Part shown: positions 16,755 to 26,580 of the stretch, piece after piece | Position numbering within the stretch: the stretch's first letter is position 1 | How the letters are laid out: every line of letters begins with the position of its first letter | Assembly: GCA_018058545.1 (NCBI GenBank) | Contig: JAGOZU010000007.1 | Location: forward strand, 1-64,000 | Direction of reading: 5' to 3' | Origin: Promineifilum sp. | Lineage (GTDB): Bacteria > Chloroflexota > Anaerolineae > Promineifilales > Promineifilaceae | Length of the DNA stretch: 64,000 nt | Made by a program: the position numbers and the translations under genes | Notes under the pieces: generated by a model | The model's database searches: none | Told to the model about the DNA's origin: nothing | What the model saw: the letters and a program-made list of their open reading frames with translations, nothing else

Positions 16755-18614
16755 ATGAGTAGCGATATCCTGGATCGATTCGCCATAGTAGCGCCAACGG
16801 AAGATTCATCCCGTGATGGCGCTCAGCCAATTACCTGTCTTGGTGATTGGCTCGTCTATAACGGTGATATTTCAATCCCACTGCCTTGTCGCACGCCCCA
16901 GGATCGCTGGCAGATGGGGGAGCAAGCAATAGGTTGGCGTTGGATGTCGACAAGCGAATCTAATGAATGGCGCGGCTCGCCTGCCTCTCTTGTGCGAACG
17001 AGTGACTGGGCGGCATGGCTGATCGGGGAGTTATACGGTATTTCGAATCCGGCCCAGGCCGTCATCGACATGCTGAAGGGTCAGGCGCCCGCGGATGGGT
17101 TGAACGGGCATTTCCTGTTGGTCGCCCTGGATAAACGTGCCGGCGAGTTACACGTCTGGACAGAACGCCACGCGACTCTCCATGCCTACCTGGCCACAGA
17201 CGGCGCCCGAACGGCTGTCGGCAGCTTTATGCCTGCAGTGGCCGCCGCAACCGGTCGCGTGGATTTGGATTGGGAAGGGCTGACCAGTTTCTTTGGTTTT
17301 GGCTTTTTCGCCGCCGACCGGACCCATTTCACCGGGGTGCGAATCCTTCGCCCGGCCACGCATTACCGGTTTGACGGACGTGGCCGCTTGCTGGCCGAGG
17401 AGCGCTACTGGCGATGGCATCATGCGCCCGATGTCTCGCGTTCCTACGACGAGACAGTGGAGGAGTTCGCCGGACTGTTTGCTTCCGTGATGAGAGACAT
17501 GGTGGTGGGCGGGCGGATCGCCTTCCCTATTTCCGGCGGCCTGGATTCGCGTTCCACAATTGCCACGATCCCCGCCGGACATTCCGACCTCAGTCGCTTT
17601 TGGTCTTTCTCCTACGGATATGGTCACGATTCTATCGAGACGGAGATCGCCGGCCGTGTCGCTGCGGCCCGTTCCCTGCCGTACACCCAATTTACCATCG
17701 AGCCTTACCTCTTCGATCGCCTGGATCAGATCCTGGGTGCTGTTGAGGGATTTCAGGATGTAACCATGGCGCGTCAGGCGGCCATCACCGACGCGATTCA
17801 TTGCAATGCCGACCGTGTAATTGCCGCCCATTGGGGCGATGTTTTTCTCGATGACATGGGTTTGACTGCCTATCCCCCCGGCTCAATGGCTCAAGACCAA
17901 CTGGTCGATAAAGTGCTGGCCAAGTTTTGCAAACCCTACGGTAGATTGCTGGACATTCTGTGCCGCCCGCGTCTAGGTGGATCCAATCCCGAGCAGGTTC
18001 TGCGCGGCTTTATTTCCGACGAAATGAACCGGCTGAAGGTTATCGCGGAACCGGACTTTTTTGTCAAGGCCTTCAAGACAGAGCAGTGGTCAGCTCGCTG
18101 GACAACGGCCAGCATCCGCATGTACCAGGCCGGTGCGTTCCCGCGATTGCCGTTTTATGATACGCGGATCTCTGACTTCTTTTCCACAGTTCCCACGGAG
18201 TTCGTTGCCGGGCGACGACTTCAAATCGACTATCTCAAACGGTATGCTCCTGATCTGGCGGCTGTGGCCTGGCAAGAGACGGGATCGAACCTGTTCAAAG
18301 TGGGGCAGCGCGATCCCTTGGCGCTCGCGCGTCGCGCCTTCAATAAAGGTCGCCGCATGGTAAGCGGCCGCCGGGTCATCGAGCGCAATTGGGAAGTACA
18401 GTTCCTGAATCCAAACGGCCGTCGTAGCCTTGAGCGCTGGTTGTTGCAACCGGGCCTTTTGCTCCATGACTTCATTTCCCCGAAACGATTGGCTGATGAG
18501 CTTGAAGCGTTTTATGCATCGCCTTGGGCAGATGTTAACCGGAGCTACCCGACCTCCATGTTGCTGACTTTTTCCGCGTGGCTGGAAGGACAAATCGGGG
18601 CGGCCAGGCGATGA
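16755..18614 (+). CDS. Asparagine synthase-like protein lacking the glutaminase cysteine
   Basis: A 619-residue protein with an AsnB layout. The PP-loop ISGGLDSR is intact at about 259-266. The N-terminal glutaminase-like domain is degenerate: the protein begins MSSDILDRF with no Cys2, and the NGxIYN-type motif is replaced by VYNGDIS. The usual GDGGDE motif is also replaced (AAHWGDVFLDDMG). It probably adenylates a carboxylate and uses another nitrogen donor, free ammonia, or forms an amide with a different amine. It is the second such gene in 4 kb. It starts 9 bp after the TPR gene and overlaps the next glycosyltransferase by 4 bp. Confidence 0.82.
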   Translation: MSSDILDRFAIVAPTEDSSRDGAQPITCLGDWLVYNGDISIPLPCRTPQDRWQMGEQAIGWRWMSTSESNEWRGSPASLVRTSDWAAWLIGELYGISNPAQAVIDMLKGQAPADGLNGHFLLVALDKRAGELHVWTERHATLHAYLATDGARTAVGSFMPAVAAATGRVDLDWEGLTSFFGFGFFAADRTHFTGVRILRPATHYRFDGRGRLLAEERYWRWHHAPDVSRSYDETVEEFAGLFASVMRDMVVGGRIAFPISGGLDSRSTIATIPAGHSDLSRFWSFSYGYGHDSIETEIAGRVAAARSLPYTQFTIEPYLFDRLDQILGAVEGFQDVTMARQAAITDAIHCNADRVIAAHWGDVFLDDMGLTAYPPGSMAQDQLVDKVLAKFCKPYGRLLDILCRPRLGGSNPEQVLRGFISDEMNRLKVIAEPDFFVKAFKTEQWSARWTTASIRMYQAGAFPRLPFYDTRISDFFSTVPTEFVAGRRLQIDYLKRYAPDLAAVAWQETGSNLFKVGQRDPLALARRAFNKGRRMVSGRRVIERNWEVQFLNPNGRRSLERWLLQPGLLLHDFISPKRLADELEAFYASPWADVNRSYPTSMLLTFSAWLEGQIGAARR

Positions 18615-19822
18615 CGATCAGTCAATCGACTCCGTTGCGGTTGCTTGTGATCGGCGTCTCCTGGCCGCCGGAGACATTCCTGAACAGATTATTTAAGCGG
18701 ATTGCGACCCGAGGTATCCACGTGACCCTGGTTACGTCGGACAAGCCTCGGCAAAACACCGACCTCGCTCCGAATGTCGATATCTGGTATTTACCGGGGT
18801 GGGACCACAAACCGGTTCAACGACCGGTGCGCCTCGGTCGCCGATTGGTCGGCGGCACCCTCCGGTCGATGGTGGATACCCGTCATTTTTTTTCTGCGGC
18901 ACGCTCGACCGGTGCAGGAGTTGAATCTCTGGCACAACTCTACTGTTGGTTGCCTTTTGCCGGACGGCATTGGGATGTGTGCTACATTCCCTGGAACTCA
19001 ACGGCCATCGATTACCTGCCCTTAATAGATCTCTGGCCCTCGGTCATCAGTTGTAGAGGGTCACAAATCAATATCGCTCCTCTTAATCCACTGCGAACGA
19101 GCCTGCGTGAAGGGTTGTCGATTTCCTTCGATAAGGCCTCCGCCGTTCATTGCGTTTCCGAGGCGATCCGCGATGAGGCCATGCGATATGGCCTGGACAA
19201 AGCCAAATCAGCCGTCATCCATCCAGCCGTCGATCCGGACATGTTTCGACCACTCCCAGTCGGTTCGCGACCGGATGAGGACATTTTACGGGTTATCTCC
19301 ACGGGATCAGTAAACTGGCGCAAGGGTTATGGATATGCATTGTCGGCCATTCGCCGGTTGGTCGATCGCGGCGTGCCTGTGCAGTACGATCTCATCGGGG
19401 ATGGGCCTGAACAGCAACGGTTGCTCTACACTATTCAGGACCTGGAGCTGGGCGATCATGTCGTCCGGCACGGCAAGTTGCCGCCCGATAAGGTACTGGC
19501 GCGGCTGCAAGAGGCCGACGTGTTTCTGCTGTCCAGCCTCAGCGAAGGGATCTCCAACGCAGTTCTGGAAGGGATGGCTTGCGGATTGCCCGTGGTGACT
19601 ACTGACGTGGGGGGGATGTCGGAGGCCGTCACCGATGGCGTCGAGGGCTTTTTGACGCCACCTCTTGACAGCGTCTCCCTGGCCGACGCTCTGGAGGAGT
19701 TGTGGCGCGCGCCGGAATTGCGTCAGAGGATGGGCGCGGCCGGTCGGGCTCGTGTGTTGCGCGACTTTAGTCTGGATGATCAGGCAGATGCTTTCGTCGA
19801 GCTATTTCGGAGCGTGGCCTGA
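18611..19822 (+). CDS. GT4-family glycosyltransferase
   Basis: A 403-residue retaining glycosyltransferase of the GT-B fold. The C-terminal donor-site segment EGISNAVLEGMACGLPVVTT (about residues 312-331) carries the family E-x7-E motif, and DVGGMSEAVTDGVEGFL follows. The ATG overlaps the previous stop (ATGA); the longer frame from 18578 is unlikely. Donor and acceptor cannot be predicted. It forms a pair with the next gene, which has a similar C-terminal half. Confidence 0.9.
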   Translation: MTISQSTPLRLLVIGVSWPPETFLNRLFKRIATRGIHVTLVTSDKPRQNTDLAPNVDIWYLPGWDHKPVQRPVRLGRRLVGGTLRSMVDTRHFFSAARSTGAGVESLAQLYCWLPFAGRHWDVCYIPWNSTAIDYLPLIDLWPSVISCRGSQINIAPLNPLRTSLREGLSISFDKASAVHCVSEAIRDEAMRYGLDKAKSAVIHPAVDPDMFRPLPVGSRPDEDILRVISTGSVNWRKGYGYALSAIRRLVDRGVPVQYDLIGDGPEQQRLLYTIQDLELGDHVVRHGKLPPDKVLARLQEADVFLLSSLSEGISNAVLEGMACGLPVVTTDVGGMSEAVTDGVEGFLTPPLDSVSLADALEELWRAPELRQRMGAAGRARVLRDFSLDDQADAFVELFRSVA

Positions 19823-19824
19823 CC

Positions 19825-21054
19825 ATGAGGATCGTGCTGATCGTCCCCCGTTTTCCGCGCGTCTCCGAGACGTTCATCGTCAACAAGTTCGTTGGCCTGG
19901 TCGATGCCGGCCGGGATGTCCACATCGTTTGTGGGGAATCTTCAAAAGACTGGAATTCCTTCCCGGCATTGGCTGGCCGGTCGGACATACGGCGGCGAGT
20001 GCACAGCCAATGGCCCCATAATCCACGTTGGATGACAGCCTTGCTCTGGTTGCCCGCCCTTCTTTCCACGATGGTTCGCGCACCACGAATGACTGGTCAC
20101 TACTGGCGTATAGCCTGGAAGCAGCACGGGTGGCGGGTGTTCAAACAGTTTTATTTGGATGCGGCTATCATCTCTCTGTCGCCCGATATTCTCCATTTTG
20201 AGTTCGGGGCGGTGGCTGTTGGCCGGACATATCTGAAGCAGACCCTTGGCTGCCGTCTCATCGTCAGCTTCCGCGGGTATGACATTAATTATAGTGGCCT
20301 GCAACACCCGGATTATTACGGCCAGATATGGGAAGCGGCCGATGCTGTCCACGTATTGGGCCGAGGGCTGTGGCATCAGGCGCTAAGGCGCGGTTGTCCG
20401 CCCGACAAGCCCCACGCCATGATTTCACCGGCTATTGATACCGCTTACTTTAATCCGGACAAAACCGCACGTCGAGCTGGCCCAATTTCGACGGAGCGGC
20501 CGTTGCGTATCCTGAGCGTCGGCCGCCTGGGATGGGAGAAAGGGTATGAATATGCCCTGAGCGCCGTCCGATTATTGGCCGACCGGGGCATCCCTTTCGA
20601 ATATCGCATCATTGGCGGTGGCGATTATCTGGAGCCGCTGGCTTTTCTCCGGCACAAGATGGCGCTGGCGGACAAGATAAATTTTCTGGGCAGTCAACCC
20701 CATCCCGTTGTGATGGCCGAGATGAATCAGGCCGATGTCTTTCTGCATGCCGCGGTATCGGAGGGATTCTGCAACGCAGTGCTGGAGGCTCAGGCGATGC
20801 AATTGCCTGTCGTCGCCAGCGATGCCGGAGGCTTGCCAGAGAATGTAGCCGATGGACAGACCGGTTTTGTTGTGCCGCGACGCGACCCGGTTGCCTTGGC
20901 CGACAAGCTGGCGCTATTAGCCGGAGATGATGTGCTGCGGCAGAAAATGGGTGTCGCCGGCCGCCAACGGGTGGCGAATTGTTTTCAATTGCCTGACCAA
21001 ATTGAGGCCTTTGGCCGATTCTATCGGGAACTGGTGGTGGATCATGCGCATTGA
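19825..21054 (+). CDS. GT4-family glycosyltransferase
   Basis: A 409-residue glycosyltransferase of the GT4 group. The N-terminus VPRFPRVSETFIVNKFVGL (residues 7-25) is typical of colanic-acid/WcaL-like enzymes. The donor motif SEGFCNAVLEAQAMQLPVVA is near residue 313. Both it and the previous protein share the GYEYALSAVR-type stretch, which suggests gene duplication followed by divergence. It starts 2 bp after its neighbour and is overlapped by the next gene by 11 bp. Confidence 0.9.
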   Translation: MRIVLIVPRFPRVSETFIVNKFVGLVDAGRDVHIVCGESSKDWNSFPALAGRSDIRRRVHSQWPHNPRWMTALLWLPALLSTMVRAPRMTGHYWRIAWKQHGWRVFKQFYLDAAIISLSPDILHFEFGAVAVGRTYLKQTLGCRLIVSFRGYDINYSGLQHPDYYGQIWEAADAVHVLGRGLWHQALRRGCPPDKPHAMISPAIDTAYFNPDKTARRAGPISTERPLRILSVGRLGWEKGYEYALSAVRLLADRGIPFEYRIIGGGDYLEPLAFLRHKMALADKINFLGSQPHPVVMAEMNQADVFLHAAVSEGFCNAVLEAQAMQLPVVASDAGGLPENVADGQTGFVVPRRDPVALADKLALLAGDDVLRQKMGVAGRQRVANCFQLPDQIEAFGRFYRELVVDHAH

Positions 21055-22708
21055 TCTATACTGGGTCAATGCCATGCTTGGTGGTCCCCCACCTCGCTGG
21101 TCTCTGGGACGGGTTTACCCGACCGGCGGTCGCCCGCGAGATGTAGCCGAGGCACTTTCTGCTCGTGAACCCGGGGCGGATTATATTTATTTCCGGGACG
21201 CTACTCTGGGTGTGCCCGATGAAGCCTATATCGCGGCACTGGCGCAAACACCCGGCGACGTACGGCATGCGGGGTTGGCGTTGGGGATGGGCGGGTTGCC
21301 CCACTTGATCGACTATGTCGATCCGGTCTGGCGCTTCAATCGCGATCCCGCTCCCGACAAGGTGGCGACATCATGGCGGCTCTCTTTGCGGGCCTGCCTG
21401 ACGCGGGCGGTTGTGGTGGAGAAACTGGGTGGCCCGGACCCGCATTTCGAGACGTTGGCGGCCGCGTCGCTGGAGATGGGCCATCGCTGGATCCAGGCCG
21501 GAGCGCTCATGCGCCACATAGCCGAGCTGGTTACGCCGGGCGCTCAGGCGACGGAGCGGCCGTCGTTGCCACTTGACGACGAGATGCGGTTCTTGCGGCT
21601 GCGCTACGGTCGTATGTGGACGGCTTGGGCTTGCTGGCGAAATTGGCGGCGCGGAGGTGGTTTGGCGGACACGGTTCGCGCCTTTAACCGGCCACAACCG
21701 CCAGGTGTCCCGATGCCGGACAGCTTCGTCCACGCGCCCGATCCCGTGTCGCCACCGGAGACGCCAGGCCGGGATGAAACGCCGACGGTGTCGGTCCTGA
21801 TCCCCACGCTGGATCGCTACCCTCATTTGTTCAACCTGCTGGCTCAATTGCGCGAGCAAACCATCCCGCCATTGGAGATCATCGTCATTGACCAGACCCA
21901 GGGGGACGGCCATGACCCGAACTGGCCGGCGACTTTCACCGACCTGCCGCTGCGCGTCATCTGGCGTGACCAGGCCGGGCAGTGCTCCTCGCGCAATGCC
22001 GGTTTGGAGGCGGCTCGCGGCGACGCGATCCTGTTCCTCGATGATGATGACGAGATCGAGTCTGATCTCATCGCCCGCCACCTGTCGTTCATGGACCGGT
22101 TCGATGTTGATGCGTCGTGTGGGGTGGCCGAAGAAACAGGCATGGGCGCGCTGCCGCCGTCGTTTCATCTGATTCGCGAGAGCGATGTCTTTCCGACCAA
22201 CAACACCCTCCTCAAAACGGCCGCTCTGAAGGGATCCGGACTGTTCGACCTGGCCTATGAAAAAGGCGAGCGAGCCGACCATGATCTGGGCATGCGTCTC
22301 TATCTGTCGGGTGCCCGCCTGGCGCTCAATCCCGGGGCATCCGTGGTTCATCTGCACGCGCCCCGCGGCGGCTTGCGACAGCACAAGGCCCGGGTGGTCA
22401 CCCGGGCCTCCAGCAGAGCCTCTATTTGGGGTCGCCAATTCCTGGCCCCGACGGAGGGATATCTTTGGTATCGCTATTTCAGCCCGGCTCAGGCGCACGA
22501 GGCTTTGCTCATTCGGACGCTCGGCACGTTGCGCGGATCGCAGACTGGTGCAAGACATATCGCCAGGATCATGGCGATGACTCTGTTACTGCCGTTTACA
22601 AGGCGTAAAAATTTCGACAATCTGATAATTGGCCGCGAAAAGCTGGTAGACTATCCACAGATACCGAACTACACACCGGCTTCGGCCGGGGAGGCAGCAG
22701 CCTTATGA
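21044..22708 (+). CDS. GT2 glycosyltransferase with extra N-terminal domain
   Basis: A 554-residue protein. The C-terminal half (from about residue 245) is a canonical inverting GT2 domain: TVSVLIPTLDRYPHLFNLLA, the nucleotide-binding VIDQTQ strand, the LFLDDDDEIE metal-binding loop and YEKGERADHDLGMRL. The first roughly 230 residues (MRIDLYWVNAM onward) look like a degenerate GT-A fold with no clear DxD and have no firm assignment. The ATG at 21044 is chosen; the longer open frame from 20927 is in the shadow of the preceding gene. Confidence 0.85.
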   Translation: MRIDLYWVNAMLGGPPPRWSLGRVYPTGGRPRDVAEALSAREPGADYIYFRDATLGVPDEAYIAALAQTPGDVRHAGLALGMGGLPHLIDYVDPVWRFNRDPAPDKVATSWRLSLRACLTRAVVVEKLGGPDPHFETLAAASLEMGHRWIQAGALMRHIAELVTPGAQATERPSLPLDDEMRFLRLRYGRMWTAWACWRNWRRGGGLADTVRAFNRPQPPGVPMPDSFVHAPDPVSPPETPGRDETPTVSVLIPTLDRYPHLFNLLAQLREQTIPPLEIIVIDQTQGDGHDPNWPATFTDLPLRVIWRDQAGQCSSRNAGLEAARGDAILFLDDDDEIESDLIARHLSFMDRFDVDASCGVAEETGMGALPPSFHLIRESDVFPTNNTLLKTAALKGSGLFDLAYEKGERADHDLGMRLYLSGARLALNPGASVVHLHAPRGGLRQHKARVVTRASSRASIWGRQFLAPTEGYLWYRYFSPAQAHEALLIRTLGTLRGSQTGARHIARIMAMTLLLPFTRRKNFDNLIIGREKLVDYPQIPNYTPASAGEAAAL

Positions 22709-24168
22709 GACTATCCTCATACTCATCAGAACCCACGCCCGCCGATTCGCCCGCCAGGCTGACGGGTAACCCCGCGCGAGATCTGGCTAATTCATTCAAT
22801 ATGCGGGTTATCCTTTTCCTGGTTCTCCATATTCCTTTGGGGCTGATAGCGAATATGTCGCCCTGGGCCAGCACGGCCTACGCGCTGGTGGTGCTGTTGT
22901 TTGGTCTTAGAGCCGCCCTTCTTGGCCGCACGTCGCAAGTAATTTACGCTGTGGGCTATATCGCCACCGGAGAAGTGTTGTGGCGCATGACCCAATCCCA
23001 CCTCTTTTGGGAATACGCCAAATATGCGGCTGTCGTGATCTTCTTCGTCGCTATCGTTGTCGAGTGGGGTCAGAATCCATCAAACCGACGCCTGCGCAGC
23101 GCTATGCCTCTTTTGCTTATGGCCACGTTAGTGCCGGCTGTAGCCTACACAGTCCTGCAGCTTGGTATCGTGGAGGCACGCGATCCGCTCAGTTTCAGTC
23201 TGTCCAGTTATCTGATGATCGGCCTGTTTGCCCTCTACATCTGGGCTAGGCCGATAAATTACGAGACGACTATTCGCCTGTTACTTTCTATACTGGCACC
23301 CATCGTGTCCGTCACCTTCCTGGCCATCTATTTCATGATCACGGATCTGGATGCCCTGGTATTTGTCGGTGAATCCAACTTTATTACCAGCGGCGGCTTC
23401 GGGCCAAATCAGGTATCGAGTGTCATGGGGTTTGGCGCATTCATCGCCGTCATGCTTCTAATCATCATTCCTCGTGCGTCGGGCGCGCGGGCCTTGATCC
23501 TGTTGGTGATGGTGACCATGTTGATTCAGGGGCTGCTGACTTTTTCACGTGGCGGTGTTTACAGCTTTGTTCTGGCATTAGGGGTTTTCAGTTTTCATCT
23601 GATGAGTACGCCTAAGGCTCGCGGCCGCCTGGTGGTTCTGTTCGCAGTATTTTCGATCTTGCTGGTGACTGTTGTTTATCCAGTTCTGGAGCAGTTCACT
23701 GCGGGAGGCTTGTCCGAGCGTTTCACTGATCTGGATACAACCGGCCGTTTTGAAGCCGCGGAAGGCGATTTAAAGGCGTTCTACGATAATCCGTTCCTCG
23801 GCGTCGGAGTGGGACAGGCGGATGTCTACCGATATGAATATCTGGGCATATATGCGGCTGCCCATACCGAATATACCCGCCTTTTGGGAGAACATGGGTT
23901 GTTCGGCATATTTGCTCTGGCGATTATGCTCTGGATGCTTCTTAAGCAATATCTGGCAAATGAACCGGGGATTGGCCGCGCACTTACCGCCGGGCTGGCG
24001 GCCTGGGCGTTATCGACGATGCTCCATGCCGCAACCCGATTGGCAATCGTTCCTCTGGCCCTCTCGCTGGCACTTGCCCTCTGGCAAATCAAGGAAGTCG
24101 CCAAGCCCATGGAACCGGAACCCGGTCAGCAATTGCCGATTTGGCCGGAACGGCGGATGCCGCGGTAG
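22705..24168 (+). CDS. O-antigen ligase/polymerase family membrane protein
   Basis: A 487-residue polytopic protein with about 11-12 hydrophobic helices. The large loop near residue 355 contains the Wzy_C signature (YDNPFLGVGVGQAD, then AAHTEYTRLLGEHGLFGIFA). Members polymerise lipid-linked repeat units (Wzy) or ligate chains to an acceptor (WaaL); which one cannot be told from sequence. It overlaps the preceding GT2 gene by 4 bp (ATGA). Confidence 0.87.
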   Translation: MRLSSYSSEPTPADSPARLTGNPARDLANSFNMRVILFLVLHIPLGLIANMSPWASTAYALVVLLFGLRAALLGRTSQVIYAVGYIATGEVLWRMTQSHLFWEYAKYAAVVIFFVAIVVEWGQNPSNRRLRSAMPLLLMATLVPAVAYTVLQLGIVEARDPLSFSLSSYLMIGLFALYIWARPINYETTIRLLLSILAPIVSVTFLAIYFMITDLDALVFVGESNFITSGGFGPNQVSSVMGFGAFIAVMLLIIIPRASGARALILLVMVTMLIQGLLTFSRGGVYSFVLALGVFSFHLMSTPKARGRLVVLFAVFSILLVTVVYPVLEQFTAGGLSERFTDLDTTGRFEAAEGDLKAFYDNPFLGVGVGQADVYRYEYLGIYAAAHTEYTRLLGEHGLFGIFALAIMLWMLLKQYLANEPGIGRALTAGLAAWALSTMLHAATRLAIVPLALSLALALWQIKEVAKPMEPEPGQQLPIWPERRMPR

Positions 24169-25382
24169 AGTCTGACGTGCCGGCAAGAGCGATTGAATCC
24201 CACGACCCGCCGGATTGCCGGCCGCGCTTGTTGCTGCTGAGCAGCGAATTCCCGCCAGGCCCGGGCGGAATAGGCACCCACGCCTTCCAATTGGCTCTCC
24301 ACCTGACTCGATTTAGCTGGAACGTAATGGTCCTCTCGCCCCAAGCCTATATATCGGCCGTCGAGCGCGATACCTTCAACGCCCGCCAGCCCTTTTCTGT
24401 CGCGCCATTAGTGGAGAGAGAAGCTGGATTCGGTTGGTGGGTCGGTCGTCTGAAAGAAATCAACGACGCAATGCGCACATTCCGTCCTGATATCCTCGTG
24501 GCCACGGGTCGACGCGCCTTGTTGACGGCCGCCGTCATACACGCGATCTATCGTACTCCCTGGGTGGCTGTCGGGCACGGGACCGAATTTGTCAATCATA
24601 CGTCTGCCGCCCGATTACTGACCCGCCGGGCTATCGCCGGCGCTGCGACAGTGATCGCCGTCAGCCAGTATACCGCAGGCTTGATTCGTGAGGCCGCCCA
24701 GCTACGACGCCTGATTGTGATCCCCAACGCTGCTGATGGGGAGCGCTTTCATCCCAACCTGGACGCGGCCGCCTGGCGACAGAAGTGGGTTGCCGGCGAT
24801 GGGCCGATCTTGCTGACAGTCGGACAGGTGAGCGAGAGGAAGGCGCAGGACGTGGTTATCCGCGCCTTGCCGCGCATTCTGGCCGGCCGACCGGATACCC
24901 ACTATATCATCGCCGGATTGCCCAGCCGGAGAGAGGAGTTCGCGGCGCTGGCCCATGAACTGGGGATCGCCGATCGGGTACATTTCACCGGGCTGGTGGC
25001 CGCTGCCGACCTGCCTATGATCTACAATGCGGCCGATCTGTTTGTGTTGGTCAGCCGGCGCGCGGCCGATGGCGACGTTGAAGGGTACGGGATTGTCGTT
25101 CAGGAGGCCGCGTTGTCAGGTCTGCCGGCCGTCGTCAGCCGGGATTGCGGGTTGACGGAGGCGATTCGCGAGGGCGAGACGGGGCTCAGCGTGCCGCAAG
25201 ACGATCCCGACGCGACGGCCGAGGCTATCCTGTCCTTGCTGAATGACGAGGATCGTCGTCGGGAGATGGGGCAACGCGCGCGCCAACTGGCCATGCTATC
25301 CACCTGGTCGGAGCGAATTGCCGAATACGACCGTGTGTTGCGAGAGCTTATACCTTCACATTCCGAACCCACGCGCTCGTGA
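24141..25382 (+). CDS. GT4-family glycosyltransferase
   Basis: A 413-residue GT-B glycosyltransferase. The N-terminal acceptor domain has the glycine loop FPPGPGGIGTHAFQLALHL (about 36-54). The donor domain has the EGYGIVVQEAALSGLPAVVS E-x7-E motif near residue 315. The frame opens with TTG at 24141, overlapping the previous gene by 28 bp; a GTG at 24177, just after that gene's stop, is an equally plausible start because the first 25 residues are not conserved-looking. Confidence 0.87.
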   Translation: MAGTADAAVESDVPARAIESHDPPDCRPRLLLLSSEFPPGPGGIGTHAFQLALHLTRFSWNVMVLSPQAYISAVERDTFNARQPFSVAPLVEREAGFGWWVGRLKEINDAMRTFRPDILVATGRRALLTAAVIHAIYRTPWVAVGHGTEFVNHTSAARLLTRRAIAGAATVIAVSQYTAGLIREAAQLRRLIVIPNAADGERFHPNLDAAAWRQKWVAGDGPILLTVGQVSERKAQDVVIRALPRILAGRPDTHYIIAGLPSRREEFAALAHELGIADRVHFTGLVAAADLPMIYNAADLFVLVSRRAADGDVEGYGIVVQEAALSGLPAVVSRDCGLTEAIREGETGLSVPQDDPDATAEAILSLLNDEDRRREMGQRARQLAMLSTWSERIAEYDRVLRELIPSHSEPTRS

Positions 25383-25395
25383 TGAGATGTGACTC

Positions 25396-26568
25396 ATGCG
25401 TTTGTTGATTGTGTCCCACACGGAGCATTACCGGAAAGACGGCCGCTATGCGGGCTGGGGAGCAACTGTGCGCGAACTGGACTACCTGGCTGAGTTGTTC
25501 GACGAGGTCGTCCACATTGCTGTCCTCTATCCGGAGGTGCCTCCGGCAAGCGCATTGCCCTATTCGGCCAGGAATATCCGACTGCGACCGGTTGCTCCGG
25601 CTGGAGGCATCACCTTGACCGACAAGCTGCGCATTCTTGCTGCTTATCCTGAATACGCGCAGGTGATCCGGGAAGAGATGGCCCAGGCCGACGCAGTTCA
25701 TGTTCGCTGTCCGGCCAATATCAGCCTGCTAGCGTTATTGCAATTGAGATGCGCGGAGCGGCCGCCCTATCGCTGGGTGAAGTATGCCGGTAATTGGCAA
25801 CCCGATGGTGGCGATTCCTGGTCATATGCCCTGCAACGACGTTGGCTGCGGGCCAACCATCATCGCGGTGTGGTGACCATCAACGGTCATTGGCCTGTCC
25901 AACCCGCCCATATCCATACCTTCGACAACCCTTCCCTGACGGATGAAGAACTTTCGCAAGGGCGAGAGGCCGCGGAGGGCAAACGGCTGACGTTTCCGGT
26001 TGAACTTCTGTTTGTCGGGGCGCTCAATGACGCCAAGGGGGTCAGCCGTGTCCTGCAAATTGGCCTGGAGCTACAGCGGCGTGATGTGCCTTTCCGGCTC
26101 TGTTTGGTGGGCGATGGGCCGGATCGGGCGCGTTATGAGGCGTGGGTGAAGGATCACCAGTTGCAGAACGTGGTCTTTCTTGGATGGCGACCACCGGTCG
26201 AGGTGGCTGAATTCGGTGCGGCAGCCCACTTCATTTTATTGCCGACCTCCTCGGAGGGCTGGCCCAAGGTGCTGAGCGAAGCCATGTCCAGAGGTGTGGT
26301 ACCAATCACAAGCTCGGTGTCAAGTATTCCACAAGTACTGGCTGAGATCGGTGCAGGAGTGGCCTTGGCCCCTGATGATATTCAGGGAGCGGCCGATGCC
26401 ATTGTTCGCTATCTGGACGATCCCAATGGCTGGCTGGCGGCCAGTCGAGCCGGAGCGGCCGCAGCGTACCGCTTCACCTATCGCGCCTATCAGTCGGCCG
26501 TGGCGAAATTGTTTGCCGAGGCCTGGAATGTAAATTTGCCCGTTTCAAAGGCGGGAAACGCTCTTTAA
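25396..26568 (+). CDS. GT4-family glycosyltransferase
   Basis: A 390-residue retaining glycosyltransferase. LLFVGALNDAKGVSRVLQIG (about 200-219) is the start of the donor domain, and SSEGWPKVLSEAMSRGVVPI (near 285) carries the E-x7-E signature. The acceptor domain lacks an obvious glycine loop. It sits 13 bp after another GT4 gene. Confidence 0.88.
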   Translation: MRLLIVSHTEHYRKDGRYAGWGATVRELDYLAELFDEVVHIAVLYPEVPPASALPYSARNIRLRPVAPAGGITLTDKLRILAAYPEYAQVIREEMAQADAVHVRCPANISLLALLQLRCAERPPYRWVKYAGNWQPDGGDSWSYALQRRWLRANHHRGVVTINGHWPVQPAHIHTFDNPSLTDEELSQGREAAEGKRLTFPVELLFVGALNDAKGVSRVLQIGLELQRRDVPFRLCLVGDGPDRARYEAWVKDHQLQNVVFLGWRPPVEVAEFGAAAHFILLPTSSEGWPKVLSEAMSRGVVPITSSVSSIPQVLAEIGAGVALAPDDIQGAADAIVRYLDDPNGWLAASRAGAAAAYRFTYRAYQSAVAKLFAEAWNVNLPVSKAGNAL

Positions 26569-26580
26569 CGGAAATCGAGG

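Noticed and set aside
21371-22558. Long minus-strand open frame (395 codons) opposite the GT2 gene
   Set aside because: It lies antisense to a conserved glycosyltransferase domain and shows no recognisable motif or ribosome site.
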